Below, one piece after another: positions 42,901 to 56,000 of a DNA stretch of 64,000 bases. Every line of letters starts with the position of its first letter. Position 1 is the stretch's first letter. The translations under genes were made by a program, and so were the position numbers. The notes below the pieces were generated by a model. That model did no database searches, was not told the DNA's origin, and was given only the letters and a program-made list of their open reading frames with translations. The stretch comes from Aphelocoma coerulescens (Eukaryota > Chordata > Aves > Passeriformes > Corvidae): positions 248,001 to 312,000 of the forward strand of contig NW_027183519.1 of the NCBI RefSeq assembly GCF_041296385.1, written 5' to 3'.

Positions 42901-45900
42901 ATTGTTCAGTTACAGAAAGGATAGTAAATAGAAAATTGGGTAAGGCTACTCCATACAGGTGTATGATGCGTGATAGAAGTATTGATACCTGAGTAATGAC
43001 TTGACAATTTTGTTTTATGGCCCTTGCCTGGAATAACTATTCTAGAGCAGGTAAAATGTATGAAAGGCCTTTTAATGGAAGCACACCAGTTCAATATTCA
43101 ATGTAAAGTCTTGTAGGGATGTGCAGGTGACATAATATTTCCGGCATGGGTATAATCTTGGCACCTAAGCATAAGCTGATCCAATAAAGCGTGATTTATG
43201 ACCAGACTGAGCTGTTTTGAGGTGAAAGGGTAGGATATGACTTACTTGGCTTGTAGGGGTATTGCCTGTTCTGCACTGAGTTTGCTGAAAGGCACCTGAG
43301 GCTGGAGAAGGGTCTGTGGTACTTGTCTGCATTAGGGCTTCCAAGGATACCCATTGTGGACAAAAATGAAAATTCAAGTGTTGCTACTAAACAGAGATGA
43401 GAAAATGTACCAGGCAAAGATGGATATTTGGGAGACACTTAACCTGGTCCATTTGAAACCCCTTTAACCTATTGCAATCATGCTGGGGAAAGAGACCGTT
43501 TAATACCTAGAGGTGCTCTGAGATGGCAGTGCAGTGCACGATAGCATGAACCGAGGAAGCAGAAAAACTTGCATTCTCCATACGCTCCACATCTCTTCCA
43601 AAAGCTGCTGCTGTTCAACAGGAATGATGGCCTTAGAGCTGTTATCTGCTGCTTCAACTGAATGTACCTCAAGACAACCCACTGTGGTGCTAGGGCTTGG
43701 ACATGGAAAATCCTGTGATGTTCTGAAACAATGTGGTGGGATGACATTGTCTTTGTCACTGCTTTCCACAACCCTCCAAATGCTGAGACTAATTGTTCTG
43801 CCTCACTCATCAAACCACAGATGTGGTTTTGGAACAATGGGACAAATCAGGAGCTGGTGCAGACCTTGTTTCCTGTTATGTTGAGTACATCTAAGCACAG
43901 ACCGTGACATTTAAGAAGGTAAGAAATCTTTGGTGCTTACCTCATTATGGACCCAACCAAGGGAAATTTACCCCTGTGAGGGGGTATAGTTCCATAGTGG
44001 GCCATGAGGTTTCTCAACATGCATTGGGACTTTGACCTCTTTTTCTTTATATCTAGGATCCAGATGTCTTTAGGAGCAGAAGAATCTGACCCCCTAGATG
44101 AGACACTCTGTCAATGGAAATTCCCTTCCCTCTTCCAATTACTTGCAAGATAAGCAGTGTAGGTCAGTGAAGAGCAGTCTGCTGGCATGCTGCATGCTTA
44201 GGAACAGTAAGAGTGGGTGTTCCTGCTAATGTAGGATATGATACTGATTTTTTCTGTTTCCTATTCTGAGATGTAGTTTCAGGGTCTTATGTTTTTCCCC
44301 CTGCAGGTAGAACACCTAGATGCCGCTTTGTAGGAAAGGTTCGCCTTGCAACAGAGAAAGATGTCAAGTACCTCCCTCCCTTTCCTTTTCTTTCTCACTT
44401 TCTGATACTCTATTTTTTTAACCTTGTATTGTATAATAGCCTGAAGTTGTGTTTCTTTCTTCACAGAAACTGTGGAATAAACTTTCTTAGCTCCTTACAG
44501 CTTGTGGTTGGACTCTGTTTGTGTTTACTCTCACCACCAAGTTCTGACTGCACACACTTCCAGCTGAAACTTTTGGACAAAACCATAGTCAAAAACATAG
44601 TCAAACTGTAGTCAAAACAGCATATGCTTCCTGCTGTATTTCTAATTTGACTTGTGAGCTGTGCATATTTTCAAGGGTTTTTAAAGCAGTCTTAGATTCA
44701 GACTGCTGAGGGTCAGGTGATGTTTTCCCCTGTGAAGCATTTGCTGACTTTACAGCCTGCAGTTTTCTGAGATGCTCCTCATGAGGGAGCCACCTCCCAC
44801 TCTTTGCTGCCCATTCGGCAGCAATTGCCTTCCTGTCCTTCACCTGAACTTTTCCACACACCCTCTCTCTGCCATGGTGAATTTTTCAGATCCTTCTGTC
44901 GTGCTAGCCATAGCGAGGAGCAGTTTGCAGGGAAATGGTGAAGTGTGTGGCAGGGGAGCTGCAGTACATTGCAGGTGCTGGACCCACTGGCCCACATCAA
45001 ACCTAGCTACTGGTTCCCAGTTAATGCTGTTCTCCAGCATCTGTAATACACCCCTCTTTCTTTTATTTCAGCGTGGTAAAAACAGACATTTTTTTCCCCT
45101 GTGTCTGCAGAGGTAGTTTTATACTTTTATAAAAGATAGGCTTCTGCAATCAGATTTTATGGAAAGCTTGCTTTAATTCTTTGCTCCAAACCTGAGTGCC
45201 ACTTACCAGCAATTTCTCAGCAGCAGATATTACAGTGAAATAACAGCACAATTAATTTCTTTCTTACAGACAATGTAATTTGAGATGCGGTACAACCTAT
45301 TTTTTATGTGAAAGACTGTTTTTACATCCTTTTTCTTCCAGCTTTCCCAATAATGTCAGAGGGCTTTACCCAGGTCAAAGGCTTTCTGTACTCATAGTAC
45401 TCAGTCTGTACTCTCTTTTATGTCATGATGTTCTGCAGTGTGTGTGTATTCTGAATACTATATTCAGATTCTGAATCAAATGTGGAGGGGCAGGGGAAGA
45501 GGGCCAGTTGTAGTGAGATTAATCCAATATCCTTCCACAATGGTGAGACAAAGAAATGTTTGTTTCAGAGCTTCAAAACTGACCTTATTGTAATCTGTAA
45601 TTTCAGTTGATTGTACCCATTACTTATTCAGGTACATGGGCATCAGGATGCAACATTAATAGTTAGAAATGGATATATTTGTGAGGGAAAAATCAAAACA
45701 AATACTGCACAAGTGAAATTTTAATTAGGAATAAAACCCTGCATTTTCACTGCAGCACTATTTCTTTCCTGGCTATCTTTCAGCTTGGAACAGCCCTCAG
45801 TATCCATGTACTCAGTCTACCTTCCATGAACTCAAAACAAGTACGTTGAAGGATGAGGATTTATGAGTACAAAAGTTGTTTTTTTTTTCTTTTATGTCTT

Positions 45901-47221
45901 CCTTATCTTTATCCTTTTGAACCACGGCCTTGTTTTAGAGGAGAATGCGTGCAGGGTGTATCGGATCAGGCCCAGTGCTTACGCTGCCAATTTCTTTGGG
46001 TGGATCAGTGACCAAGGCTCTAGCAGAAGTGTTCAAAGGGTAGCCACATGGAGGCTGTGTGTATGAAAGACCTGTGCTGTATTGTAGTGGTTGCTGCAGC
46101 ACTGACTCCTTTAGTACTGAGGCTAAGAAACCATCATCTGAGCCAGCTGTACCTGCTCGGACCTTGGATCTATGTAGCCTCAAATCCTGTCACTGAGGGT
46201 GGATCACATGAGGTGTGAAAGGAAGCGTGACAAACAGGAAAGGACTCCAATAGCCTGTCCTCCACCATAGTCTTTCAGCAGTCCGTGGCTTGGAGACATC
46301 CTGAATCAGACTTTGTATCCTTGGTGTTTCCCAGATTTCAGTGGCTATTAATTCCACAAATTTGTCTGGTTTGCTGTGATATCTGCAGCCTCCTGCAGCA
46401 ATGAACCTGATAGTTTGACTAGAGATCTGTCTGTTATATGACAGTAATAGTTAGAGACCTCATGATGCCTATGTCTTTGTTTTTGCAATCCAATTTCAGA
46501 CAAAAATCAACAAACAGATGCAACACTGGAGTATGAGAGGGAGAATAAAAGGGGTAATGTGAGGCTTTGCATGTCAGCTAAAACTTCCACATCAGTATCT
46601 GACTTCATTTTCCAAATATTCTGCCTAAGGCCTCTTTCTCAAACTGTGCATCATTTCTTTCAGTTTTTGTAGAAGTGCGTGATATATGTGAGGTTGGCTT
46701 CTCACTGCCCTCTGCCAACCTATCTGAGCCCACAACTCCTCCTCCATCAGGAGAGGTGTCACAAGGCAGGACCACAGGTAAAGGGGGTCACGTAGCACTT
46801 GCAGCTGTGCAGTTGGTAGCACTTTAAATGCACCAAATACTTTCTTCCAGTTCCCTTCATCTCCCATTTTTCTGAGGCTGCACACTTACTTTTCAAGGTG
46901 GACAAATGTACAGTGAATTTTCAACCCATTATCAGAAAGTTATTGCCATACTATCCATCAAATTGGATCAGAATATCAGAACAGCAACCAATACCTTTAT
47001 TCAAGATGCTGAATACCTATATAGTGAGCAGCTGACAGTTCAGGTTTCTCCTGATACCTTCCATCTCCTGCTGCACAAAACTAGAGTTTGTGTATCATCT
47101 TTCTCTAAATGCATAATTCAGAATAAATAAAATCCCAGTTTTTCACTGACGATGTTGTGCAGCAATTTTGCTCTTGTTGGTATATTTTGTGGAACTGCAC
47201 CCTTTCTCTTTCAATGATGGC

Positions 47222-47463
47222 CTCAAGTTGCACCAAGGTAGTTTAGATTAGATATTAGGGAAAAATTCTTCACAAAAAGGGATGTTGTTGAAACAGGCTG
47301 TCTAGGGCAGTGACAGAGTCATCATTCCTGGAAGTGTTCAAAAATGTGTAGATGTGGCACTTGAGGACATGGTTTAGTGGTGAACATGGTGATGTTGCTG
47401 GGTTGATGGTTGGACTTGATCTTAAAGGTCTTTTCCAAACTTAACAATTCTATGATTCTGTGA
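47222..47463 (+). mobile_element. CR1 LINE 3' fragment
   Basis: Forward CR1 3' end: TTTAGATTAGATATTAGG and AAATTCTTCAC near the start, then GATGTTGCTGGG, TTGGACTTGATCTTAAAGGTC, and the terminal TCTATGATTCTGTGA. Diverged by substitutions and small indels. Confidence 0.85.
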
Positions 47464-50008
47464 CAGCCTTCAAAGGATCCAGGTAATCTATCTGGACTGG
47501 TTGAGCACCTCCAGTGCACCCTCTATTTTCTCAGTCACCAAAAACTTCAGTATGAAATAATTTCTTCAATCTATTAAAATGCCATCTGTTCTAACAAGCT
47601 ACTGAACACAAGTATTTAGTTTTCATTTCCTTTCTGGGAAGCAAGGTTTAACCCATTTGTTTTGGTGGGTGATGGTTTGGGGGCAAGTTTGGGTTTTTTT
47701 CAGTCTTGGAACCTGTTTGTGTCAGTTAAGGCTGTTTTGAGATCAATATAAATGTCTTCTTACTTGCACCTAGTCTGAATGTTCTTCTTGGTTTGCTCTT
47801 TGAGTTGCATCTGGATATTTAGCAGAACATCAAACTGCTGAACCATTGAACTCCCAAACTGATCTGGACACGTCTCTGTGCAGTCTCCGGGCATACTGCA
47901 GCCCTGTATCTAAATCCATCCATTACCCTTTTATCTCTTGAACAGAGAGCATCTGTGACCACTTCTTCTCCAGTGTATAATCATTGTCTCATCGTCACTG
48001 AATTGTTGGCTGGCACTAATGATCACAGACCTTAGGACAAAAATATCTTCAGGCATATTTGCAACCATGGAGCAGCCATAACTTGGTTTCGTTTCACAAG
48101 TCTTGCAGGCTCCTGCCCTCTTGGATGTGCAAAGCAACATAGAGCATCCCTGCCTGCATCCATTCCTCACCAGACATTGATATTATAGGGGGACACTGTT
48201 CACTGTTCCAGGGATAAAGTGTGTAGCACCAGGAAATCTGGATAGGGCGTGAGTGTCTGTGTGCTGCAGTCTCAGGGTGTGCAGAAAGGCAGAGTCACCC
48301 TCCCTGGCCTGGCTACCGCTGTGGGCAGGTACCACTCAAACACTCTGCCTTCTGCAGCCAACGCTGCTTGCCCATTTCATACTCTGATCCAAGGTCTAGT
48401 GGCATAAATGGGATGTAATCAGGGAGCTACGTTGACTCTGGAGCCTGCCCTTAGACATGTTATTCTCCTGGGGTGCTTCCATGTGAATCTGTCTGCAGAA
48501 AAAACAGCTGAGAGTGGAATTGATAGAAAAGTACTGATATTTATTACCACTATTGAGTATCTTCTGCATGGTAATATATTTCACAATTAATTTCTCCATC
48601 GCCTTCTTTTTTAAATAGTTTTGCCAACTTCTCTCTTTCATTCTCTATTTAATCTTCTATTTCTACATATTAAGCAAGGAAAGTAGAGACATGCAGAAGG
48701 GGAAAAGAACTAAAAAAGAAATGAGCGTTCTTGAAAATATCATTCCTTTGTTAGTATAAAACTGTGCAATATTTGAACTGGTTCACTTTATTTTAGCTTT
48801 TCAAAACAAGATTTTTATCTAACAAAAAATATGCCTTGTTAAGATGTTTCAGTTTTTTTCCTAGAAGAAACCTGTGATTCCCTTTTCTCTACCTGAAATG
48901 TGACATGATCAGAACTTCTGAAGCTCTATCTTAGCAACACTTCAAAATTACTTTAAAATATTTTTTTCCAAAATTGAACCCTTGGGAAGTGAACACAATT
49001 CCAGCACATTATTGTTGAACAGTTTTTAGCAGATACCAAGTCTTGTACTCATCTCCAAAAAGCTGGACTAAATTAAAGAGCCTTTTTTGCTGTGAAGAAA
49101 AGCTGTTGGAAAACTATTGATAAGTCTTTTCCATTCTCTTCAGGAGTGCAACTATTTAATTTGGCTGCTAATCATTTAAATGCCTAATCAGTGAATTTTT
49201 CTATAATCCTAACTTGTATTACAATTTGCAACCCCAGGCCCTTGATCATTTGTAGCTTTTTAACACATATTCACTTCTCCTGGAATGTAATACATCACTT
49301 CCTTGCCTCTCATGTGTGCATGAGGAATTAAATTGTCTCCTGCAGGTGAGCAGGGAGGCAGAAGGCAGTTTCCTGGAGGCATTTGGGTTTTCCCACCCTC
49401 ATGCCTATCTCCATGTGGCTCTGGACAGTCTGTGAATGCCACTCCCTGTTCATCTCCATGTACAAATCTCTGACACAAAGTAATTCCACTGCCATTCCTG
49501 AGTCATGCCCTTGGAAACGGGACATCTGTAAACACGTCCTCATCTGGATTCTTATTTGCCTGCCTGTAACTGCTGGTAGTGCCTCTGCTTCTCCAGGGAA
49601 GGAGGATTGAGAACTGTGTGAAGTTCTTAAATATTCATCCTTCTGCTTTGGAGGAACTGAGCTGATGTCAGTGTTACTGGCAAAAATTAATTTTATAGTT
49701 CTATCTTCTTATTTTTATAGTTCAATGTTCTAATCATAGCTATAAATTAATTAAAGTCTTATTCCTCTTCAACCTTGGAAAATACATTGTGGTAGTAACC
49801 CACCATTTTTGAGCAAATCACAGGGGAGATAATCGATAAACTAGGAAGAGTACTAAAAATCTATCGTGTGAACAATTTTTGGCATTAAGTAAATCTGACA
49901 AGGAGACTGGCTGGTTTGTACAGTGGTCAGTGATGTGTTCCTGCTAGACTCATTGGTCCTTTTGTCTTTCCATGTTTATCTGATGCAAATATATTTTCTG
50001 TTTCTTAG

Positions 50009-50067
50009 GAGAGCACTCATCTCATGGGAAGAATAAAACTCGGCAACTCTTCACATCTCAGCAATAA
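50009..50067 (+). CDS. EMCN: EMCN terminal coding exon
   Basis: Acceptor TTTCTTAG, then codons giving GEHSSHGKNKTRQLFTSQQ and TAA (50065-50067). GEHSxxGKxK corresponds to the last residues of mammalian endomucin; the bird tail runs about nine residues longer. Only 3 nt after the stop is TAT|GTAAGT, a good donor. The 3' UTR may therefore be spliced to a further exon (a candidate acceptor, GTCATTTCAG, ends at 51300) or read straight through. Confidence 0.88.
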
Positions 50068-53000
50068 ATATGTAAGTTCATAGCCTTTGTTTTCCATCCC
50101 ATAACATTAGTGATTGTCAGTCCCTTTAATACTTTTTAGTCTCAGTATTGTGCCACATAACTAAAAAAAAGGGTTAAAAATGCAAACCAAAAAGAGCAAT
50201 GACTTAAGTTGGCAGCAGCCTCAAGGAAAAATGTCTTAAAGAAAGCTCAGCTTGAGCACACCATCGTGACCAGATTCACAGGCAAACTGAAGAAGCTTCC
50301 AGCTCCAGAGACAGACCTATATAGGCAAGAGCATGTGACTTTAACTGTTCAGCATTTCCTGGATGTAAATCCCTGAGTGAATTTTCTTTCTGTTTGTGTG
50401 AGAAAGAATAGATTTTTAAAGGCAGATACCTATTAAAAAAAAATATTTGGTACCCAGAAATTTTTTGCTCCTTTTTTTTTCCATGAAAAATCTGAATCTT
50501 TTTCACTTCATGAAAAAAGCCAGCACTTTGATTGAGGTAGTTTATTACCTCTTGAAATCCTTGGTGGTTAACATACACAGCAAGTGCTGGATGCTATTTT
50601 TATGTGTGAGAGGGCAGAGACCATCAGAGCACCTCTGAAACCCAGGTTTTGATGTGGGCACTGCATTGTCCTTCATGTATGAAGCTTTCTCAGGCACCAC
50701 AATATCCACTTCCCATGGAGCTGCTTCTCTCGCTTGTGGAGAGCTGTGGTCCTTTGCTGAGGGAGAAGGAAGCAGCTGTGGGAAGGGTCCTATGTGACCA
50801 GGGTAGAGCAGGAGGTAGGGGAGAAGGATGCTCTGAGGAGCTGGGTGTCCCAGCATGTGTGGGATGGACCCAACAGAGGCTCTGGCAAAGCCCAGCCTCC
50901 CACCAGCACTGTAGGATGAAGCCCCTCTAGAATGGGTCCCATCACCCTCCACTGAGAAATACCTGGCTGATCAGAGATGTGAGGAACATCTTTGATGGTT
51001 TTGACCTATTCTCATTTCCTCTAGCATGCAGAGACCGAGCTTTCCTGATGCCAATAAAAAGGACAAAATTACCTCCTTTGTTCCTTGAATTAGAGCAGCA
51101 GAACGCAGTTTTGCCTACATTATTGAAAACCCAGAGGTGGTTCAGTATGTGTGGATGCAAGACAATGGCCTGGACAATGAATTTAATCCTTATTGTCTAA
51201 CCCATATTGGATTTATTCTGTGTCTTCCATTTTAGCTTGCTCTTATGTTCCTGAACAACCTTACCTGGAATAATAATCCTGAGATACTCTTGTCATTTCA
51301 GATGTGAAGCAGCCTGTTTTATCACGATATCCAGGAACATCCCACCAAAGTTGCATTTCAATGGGAAATGTGGAGCAGCTGAAGCTTTTTACCATCAGGG
51401 CACTTGTGTTAATGACCAGGTTTTGACTTCTAAATCTCAAGCATCTCCTTTCCCTTCTGGAAAGACATGTAATTTTTTGATGGCTTAATTACTGGTATAT
51501 CATATATATTTATTATTTTCACATATAGTAAAAGCAGGGAAACAGGTTGAAGAGAATGTAAAAAGAAGAAGGGTGAAGATAATGTAAAAATTAGGTGATG
51601 TTTGCATAGTAGCTACTAAAAATGTTTTCTGCACACAGAGGAAGGAATATGTCAGTATACTTTGTTGAACTTATGGTAGCTAGGGATCTTTTAATTGTAT
51701 GTAGCAGAATACAAACAGGGCCTGACCCTTGAAACAGGACTGGGCAAACAGCCACTATGAAAATTAATTCAGTGTTTTCCATGAGACTCCTCACTGTAGC
51801 ACATGCTTTGCTTGTCACAAATGTTTACAGGGTGGGATGCCCGGCTGAGATGCTGAAGTGTGTGCTTGTTTTCTGTGAAGGGAGGAATATACCTTGCACT
51901 GAGGCTCTTTTAAATTCTGTAAATTACTGAATATAATCCTTGTAATGTAGCAGGCAATAGTTGGTTTTCACCTGTTCCTTGGCTAATTGCATTATGTGTG
52001 CTACAAATATGACTCCCATATAGCCTGGGGCACACAGTGGGAATCAGCAAGGGAAGCAATTTCACAGATGAACCTTCGTCCCTGTGTTCTGAGTAATGCA
52101 TTGGATTCCTGTGGGTTATTGAATAACTCTGGAAGTTTAGAGAGTGTTTCAAGTGCTAATTACAGTAGCTCTTAATTTGTACAGAGCTGGCAGTTCCAAA
52201 ATATCAAGTAGTGCTTCTATCTGCATGTACCCTACCTTTCTAGAACTATAAATGTTTGAAAGTTATATTACTGTGAGCATCTGCTCAGTCTCAATCCACT
52301 GACTGGTAGCATTCCAAGAATTACTTTTTTTTAAATTGAAAATTGAAAGAAGACAACTGTTGGTCTAAGTGTAGGACCACGATCCAGGATGATCATCTAA
52401 GTTTTGTTACCTATTGATGCAACACTTTTGAGGAACTTCTCTCTCCAATTTCCTTCTCTGAAATATTAAAACTTGCCCAGCATTATGGTAAGAGACTGAG
52501 CAGATTTATTAGTTCATGTCTATAGACAAATCTGAAAAGTGTTTTTTTCCCTGTGCTTGGCCATTGCTCTTACTTCCACTTTGTTGGATCTGACAATCTT
52601 CTGTCTTAGTGGCACCATGGAAGACTTTTGATGAAGCTTGATCAAAGATGGGGAACAAACAAGTGTCCATGCTTCAGCTGAACTTACGTGGTTCATTCAG
52701 GTATTCCTGGATCACTTGTGTTCTTCAGGAGCAGAGGAGTCTTGGATGCCTACTTTGGAAAGGTCAGGCCATCTGAAATATGCTAGTTGGCATCTACAAC
52801 TATTCTGGTTCCTGATTGATGAAGTTTCCTTCAAAAAAAAAGCAGTCACTGTGGATTTTCATGTTGATTAAAAACCCAAGATATTTTGTGGTATGTTGTA
52901 CAGTGAAAGGACAGTAGAAAAAAGCAGAGAAAGATTGTGAAATACCTGTTTGTGTTTTTGTGCAAAATACTTTCAGAAAATACCATGTTGCGTCAAGAAA

Positions 53001-56000
53001 AAAAAAATGTACTGCCTATTAAAATGTATTATCTTTATTAAGTAGCTATCCTTTTCTGTTTGCAGAAATGTAATCTGTTACCCGTGTCTAGCACAACTAT
53101 TGTCCATTACTCCACATTCCTGTATCACAGAATGAGCTGGACCCTTTCTGACAAGCCTGGAGAGCAGGCATTAGATATTCTGGGCATGGTGGTGGCAGGA
53201 GCGCCATGAAACCTTGCAGAAGGCATGCTGGAGGTGGCAAGTGGAAACTCCTCCTCATTACAATCAGTGATGGGGAGAGAGCAGGCCTCTGCAAATCCTG
53301 ATGCTGGAAAAGTGAAAAACACCAAAACAGGGAAGGTGTTTGGGCCCTTCATGATAAGGGGCACGGCAGACAACCAACTCATCAGAAGGCTGGGAAACAT
53401 CTCTCAAAGGGACTGACTTGTGCTGAGTGTGTATCAAGTAAAAGAGGTGAGTTTAGTGGAGAGCGGAAATAAGAGCCTGAGATCCTCTTAACCCCTGAAA
53501 TTACAAAACTTGTAGTAAAGGGAGACATATGAACTTCCATGCTTGTTAAAAATCACAAGGGAATTAATGTTGGTATGAAGGAGAGAAGACAGATTTGCTT
53601 GAAGGATATCTGTAAAGCACAGAAAGGATTTGAAAGAATATTTGGGGCACTTCTGCAGGGCTGGAGGTGCTGGAATTGGCTTTAATGGGAAGTGATGAAC
53701 TGTCTGCAGAGAGAGCTCAGTATTTAAAGAAGTTACATGCAATGGATCAGGTAGATGAAAAAGAAATGAAAAATCAATTCAGGTTGTCTGGCTCAACAGC
53801 TCCACTGTAATACATGTCTAAAAGAGCCACTACAGTTTTTCTAGCCACTAGTATGGCAAAAAAAGCCCCAAAAGTTAAAGTTGGTTCTCCACTGTGAGTT
53901 TCGTCTGTATGAGAATACCAGGAAAATGGATCTATATTTGTAAAAGTCTTTTCACTAAAGTTTGGTTAAATCCTCTGTGGACAGTCCTATTTAAATTTTG
54001 TGTTCTTCAGCTTCTGTGTCCTAATTTGCTAAAGCAGTAAATGACATCCACTTCACTGTGGAATGAACATGCCCACAGAAATGATATTGAACTGGATCTG
54101 CTTACAAATTAGTTCAGCTCGTGAGTTACTTGTTGAACAAGTTTGTAGGTCGAGTATATAATTCTGATCTACATGTTACAATCCAAGACTAAAGAACGTA
54201 TTTGGGTGGCAAAGACTTTGGGGTATCATTAATCACTGCCAGCAAAGTGTGCAGGGCTCAGTTTTGCCAGGAGAAAGTGTTTTCAGCACTGCTTATCTCA
54301 GGCTCAACTTGGGAAAGCAAGTCACTGTTTTCAAGCACAGAAAAGTTTCCCTGGGCTCTTCCCAGAGTCTAACCCTGCTCAGTAAAAAGCTTTGCAATAT
54401 TTTGGGAGTGACCAGTTGCAGCATGCTGGGATTTTGGACCCAGCTCTAAACAAGACAAGTGGGCACTGAAGGAAAAGAACCAACCAAACAAAAAACCCCA
54501 TGTGGCACAGTCTATTGACTATTGGCTTTCTACCCTAAGATGCTGTATCAAGTAACTTATCTGACTCACAGACAGAAAAATGCTTTTGTCATTATTTACA
54601 GGGAAAAGGTCTAGAAATGAGAAAAACAACATAGAAAAGTTGAAAATAATTATTTCTAAAAGGTAAATGCTGAAGAGGTAGGCATGAAATGCTTTTCAAG
54701 CACAAGCAGCTTATTAGCCTTCTAAGTACTTACATTTTATTCTCACACGTTTGGCCGAGGGCCTCATGTTGGCTGCTTGTGAATGGGCCAGTCTTCTGGG
54801 GTTTATTCTGCTTATTGGATCACAGGAATGATTCTGATCCTTGACACTCCATTGTTTGTGGACAGAATTATTTCACAGGCACTGCTCAGAAAGTTGTTTA
54901 AATGAAAAATATTCCTTGGCCTGTTTGTTGTGGGAAAGTTGTATGGCCTGCCAGCAAGGCTGTTGCAAGGGAAAGCAGTAGCCCTGTCAGGATACTTCAC
55001 CTTCCATAAGCCCCAAAGGCACCTGTGGTTTTGGAATGACTCCACCCCACTGAAGAGGGGTGAACCATTTCACTGCATACCAGTGCACAGTAGACTTAGA
55101 GAAAGGCATAAAGCACATCAGTCTCACTGGCTCGGGACAGGGAGGCCATTGGCAGCATCTGTGACACTCCTTGGTTGTCAGCAGCCAGCAGATATGGCTT
55201 TTCTGCAGTGCCCTGTGGTGACAGCACTGCCTTCACAGCCGTCCCCTCAATTTCTGGGCAGAGTGCTGGCTATTGATTTGCTGTTGGATTTCTGCAGTGC
55301 TCCTGGGAGCTCACTCACCAGCGCTGAGTGAGCCTGGCCTCAATGCTGTGCCCCGGCATGCTGGGCATCTCCAGCACGCTGCCTGCAGCAAAGCACTCTC
55401 CTCAGGACGCTTTGAACATACATCTCAGGACCTCTCTGGCACCATTAATTACGGCCCTCAATTTTTTCCAATTAGAACCCTATATGTAATAAAATAAAAG
55501 AGCTTAAAGATTGCTCTATTGATTTCCAGTTGAGGCAGCTTTCCGTTTATAGACAATCTATAAAACACAGACTTTAATTAACCCTGGTGAGTGCAGCTGA
55601 CATGAAATGTCAATACCCTCAAAATTTTCAGCATAGACAGCTGAAGGATCTTCTCAGCTCCCTCACATCCACTCTGCATGTTCCCTGGGTGGAGAGCCAC
55701 AGTAGAGGCACTTCCCTATCAGGCTGCACTGGAACAAGGACAGAAACCTCTCTGCTACCACAAACATGTTTATTGCTGGCTGTGCTGGCCGTGCCTGTGG
55801 ATGTGCCTCTGTCTTTGCTTCATCTTGAGGGCTGGACAAGACCTTAAAGGTCCCTTCCAACCCAAATCATTCTGTGATCTTCTCCCCCCATGGCTTTGCA
55901 GGTAGGCAAGACAAAGACCCACAAGTAGCCTGGTGGTGGCCTACAAGGGACACCCAGCAGGTCCTGCTGGGTCCTGGGGACCCTGTGCCATGGTGGGCAG

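Larger units (their letters stand above)
39455..50008 (+). other. EMCN: EMCN last intron, with CR1 fragments
   Basis: A 10.5-kb intron. It contains CR1-like fragments (39808-39935 and 47222-47463) and AT-rich sequence. Several 80-120-codon open frames on both strands lack motifs and coding character. No nested gene is supported. Confidence 0.65.

Noticed and set aside
53115..53240. Another CR1 tip (TATCACAGAATGAGCTGG)
   Set aside because: The match is limited to about 15 bp and the flanks do not look like CR1.
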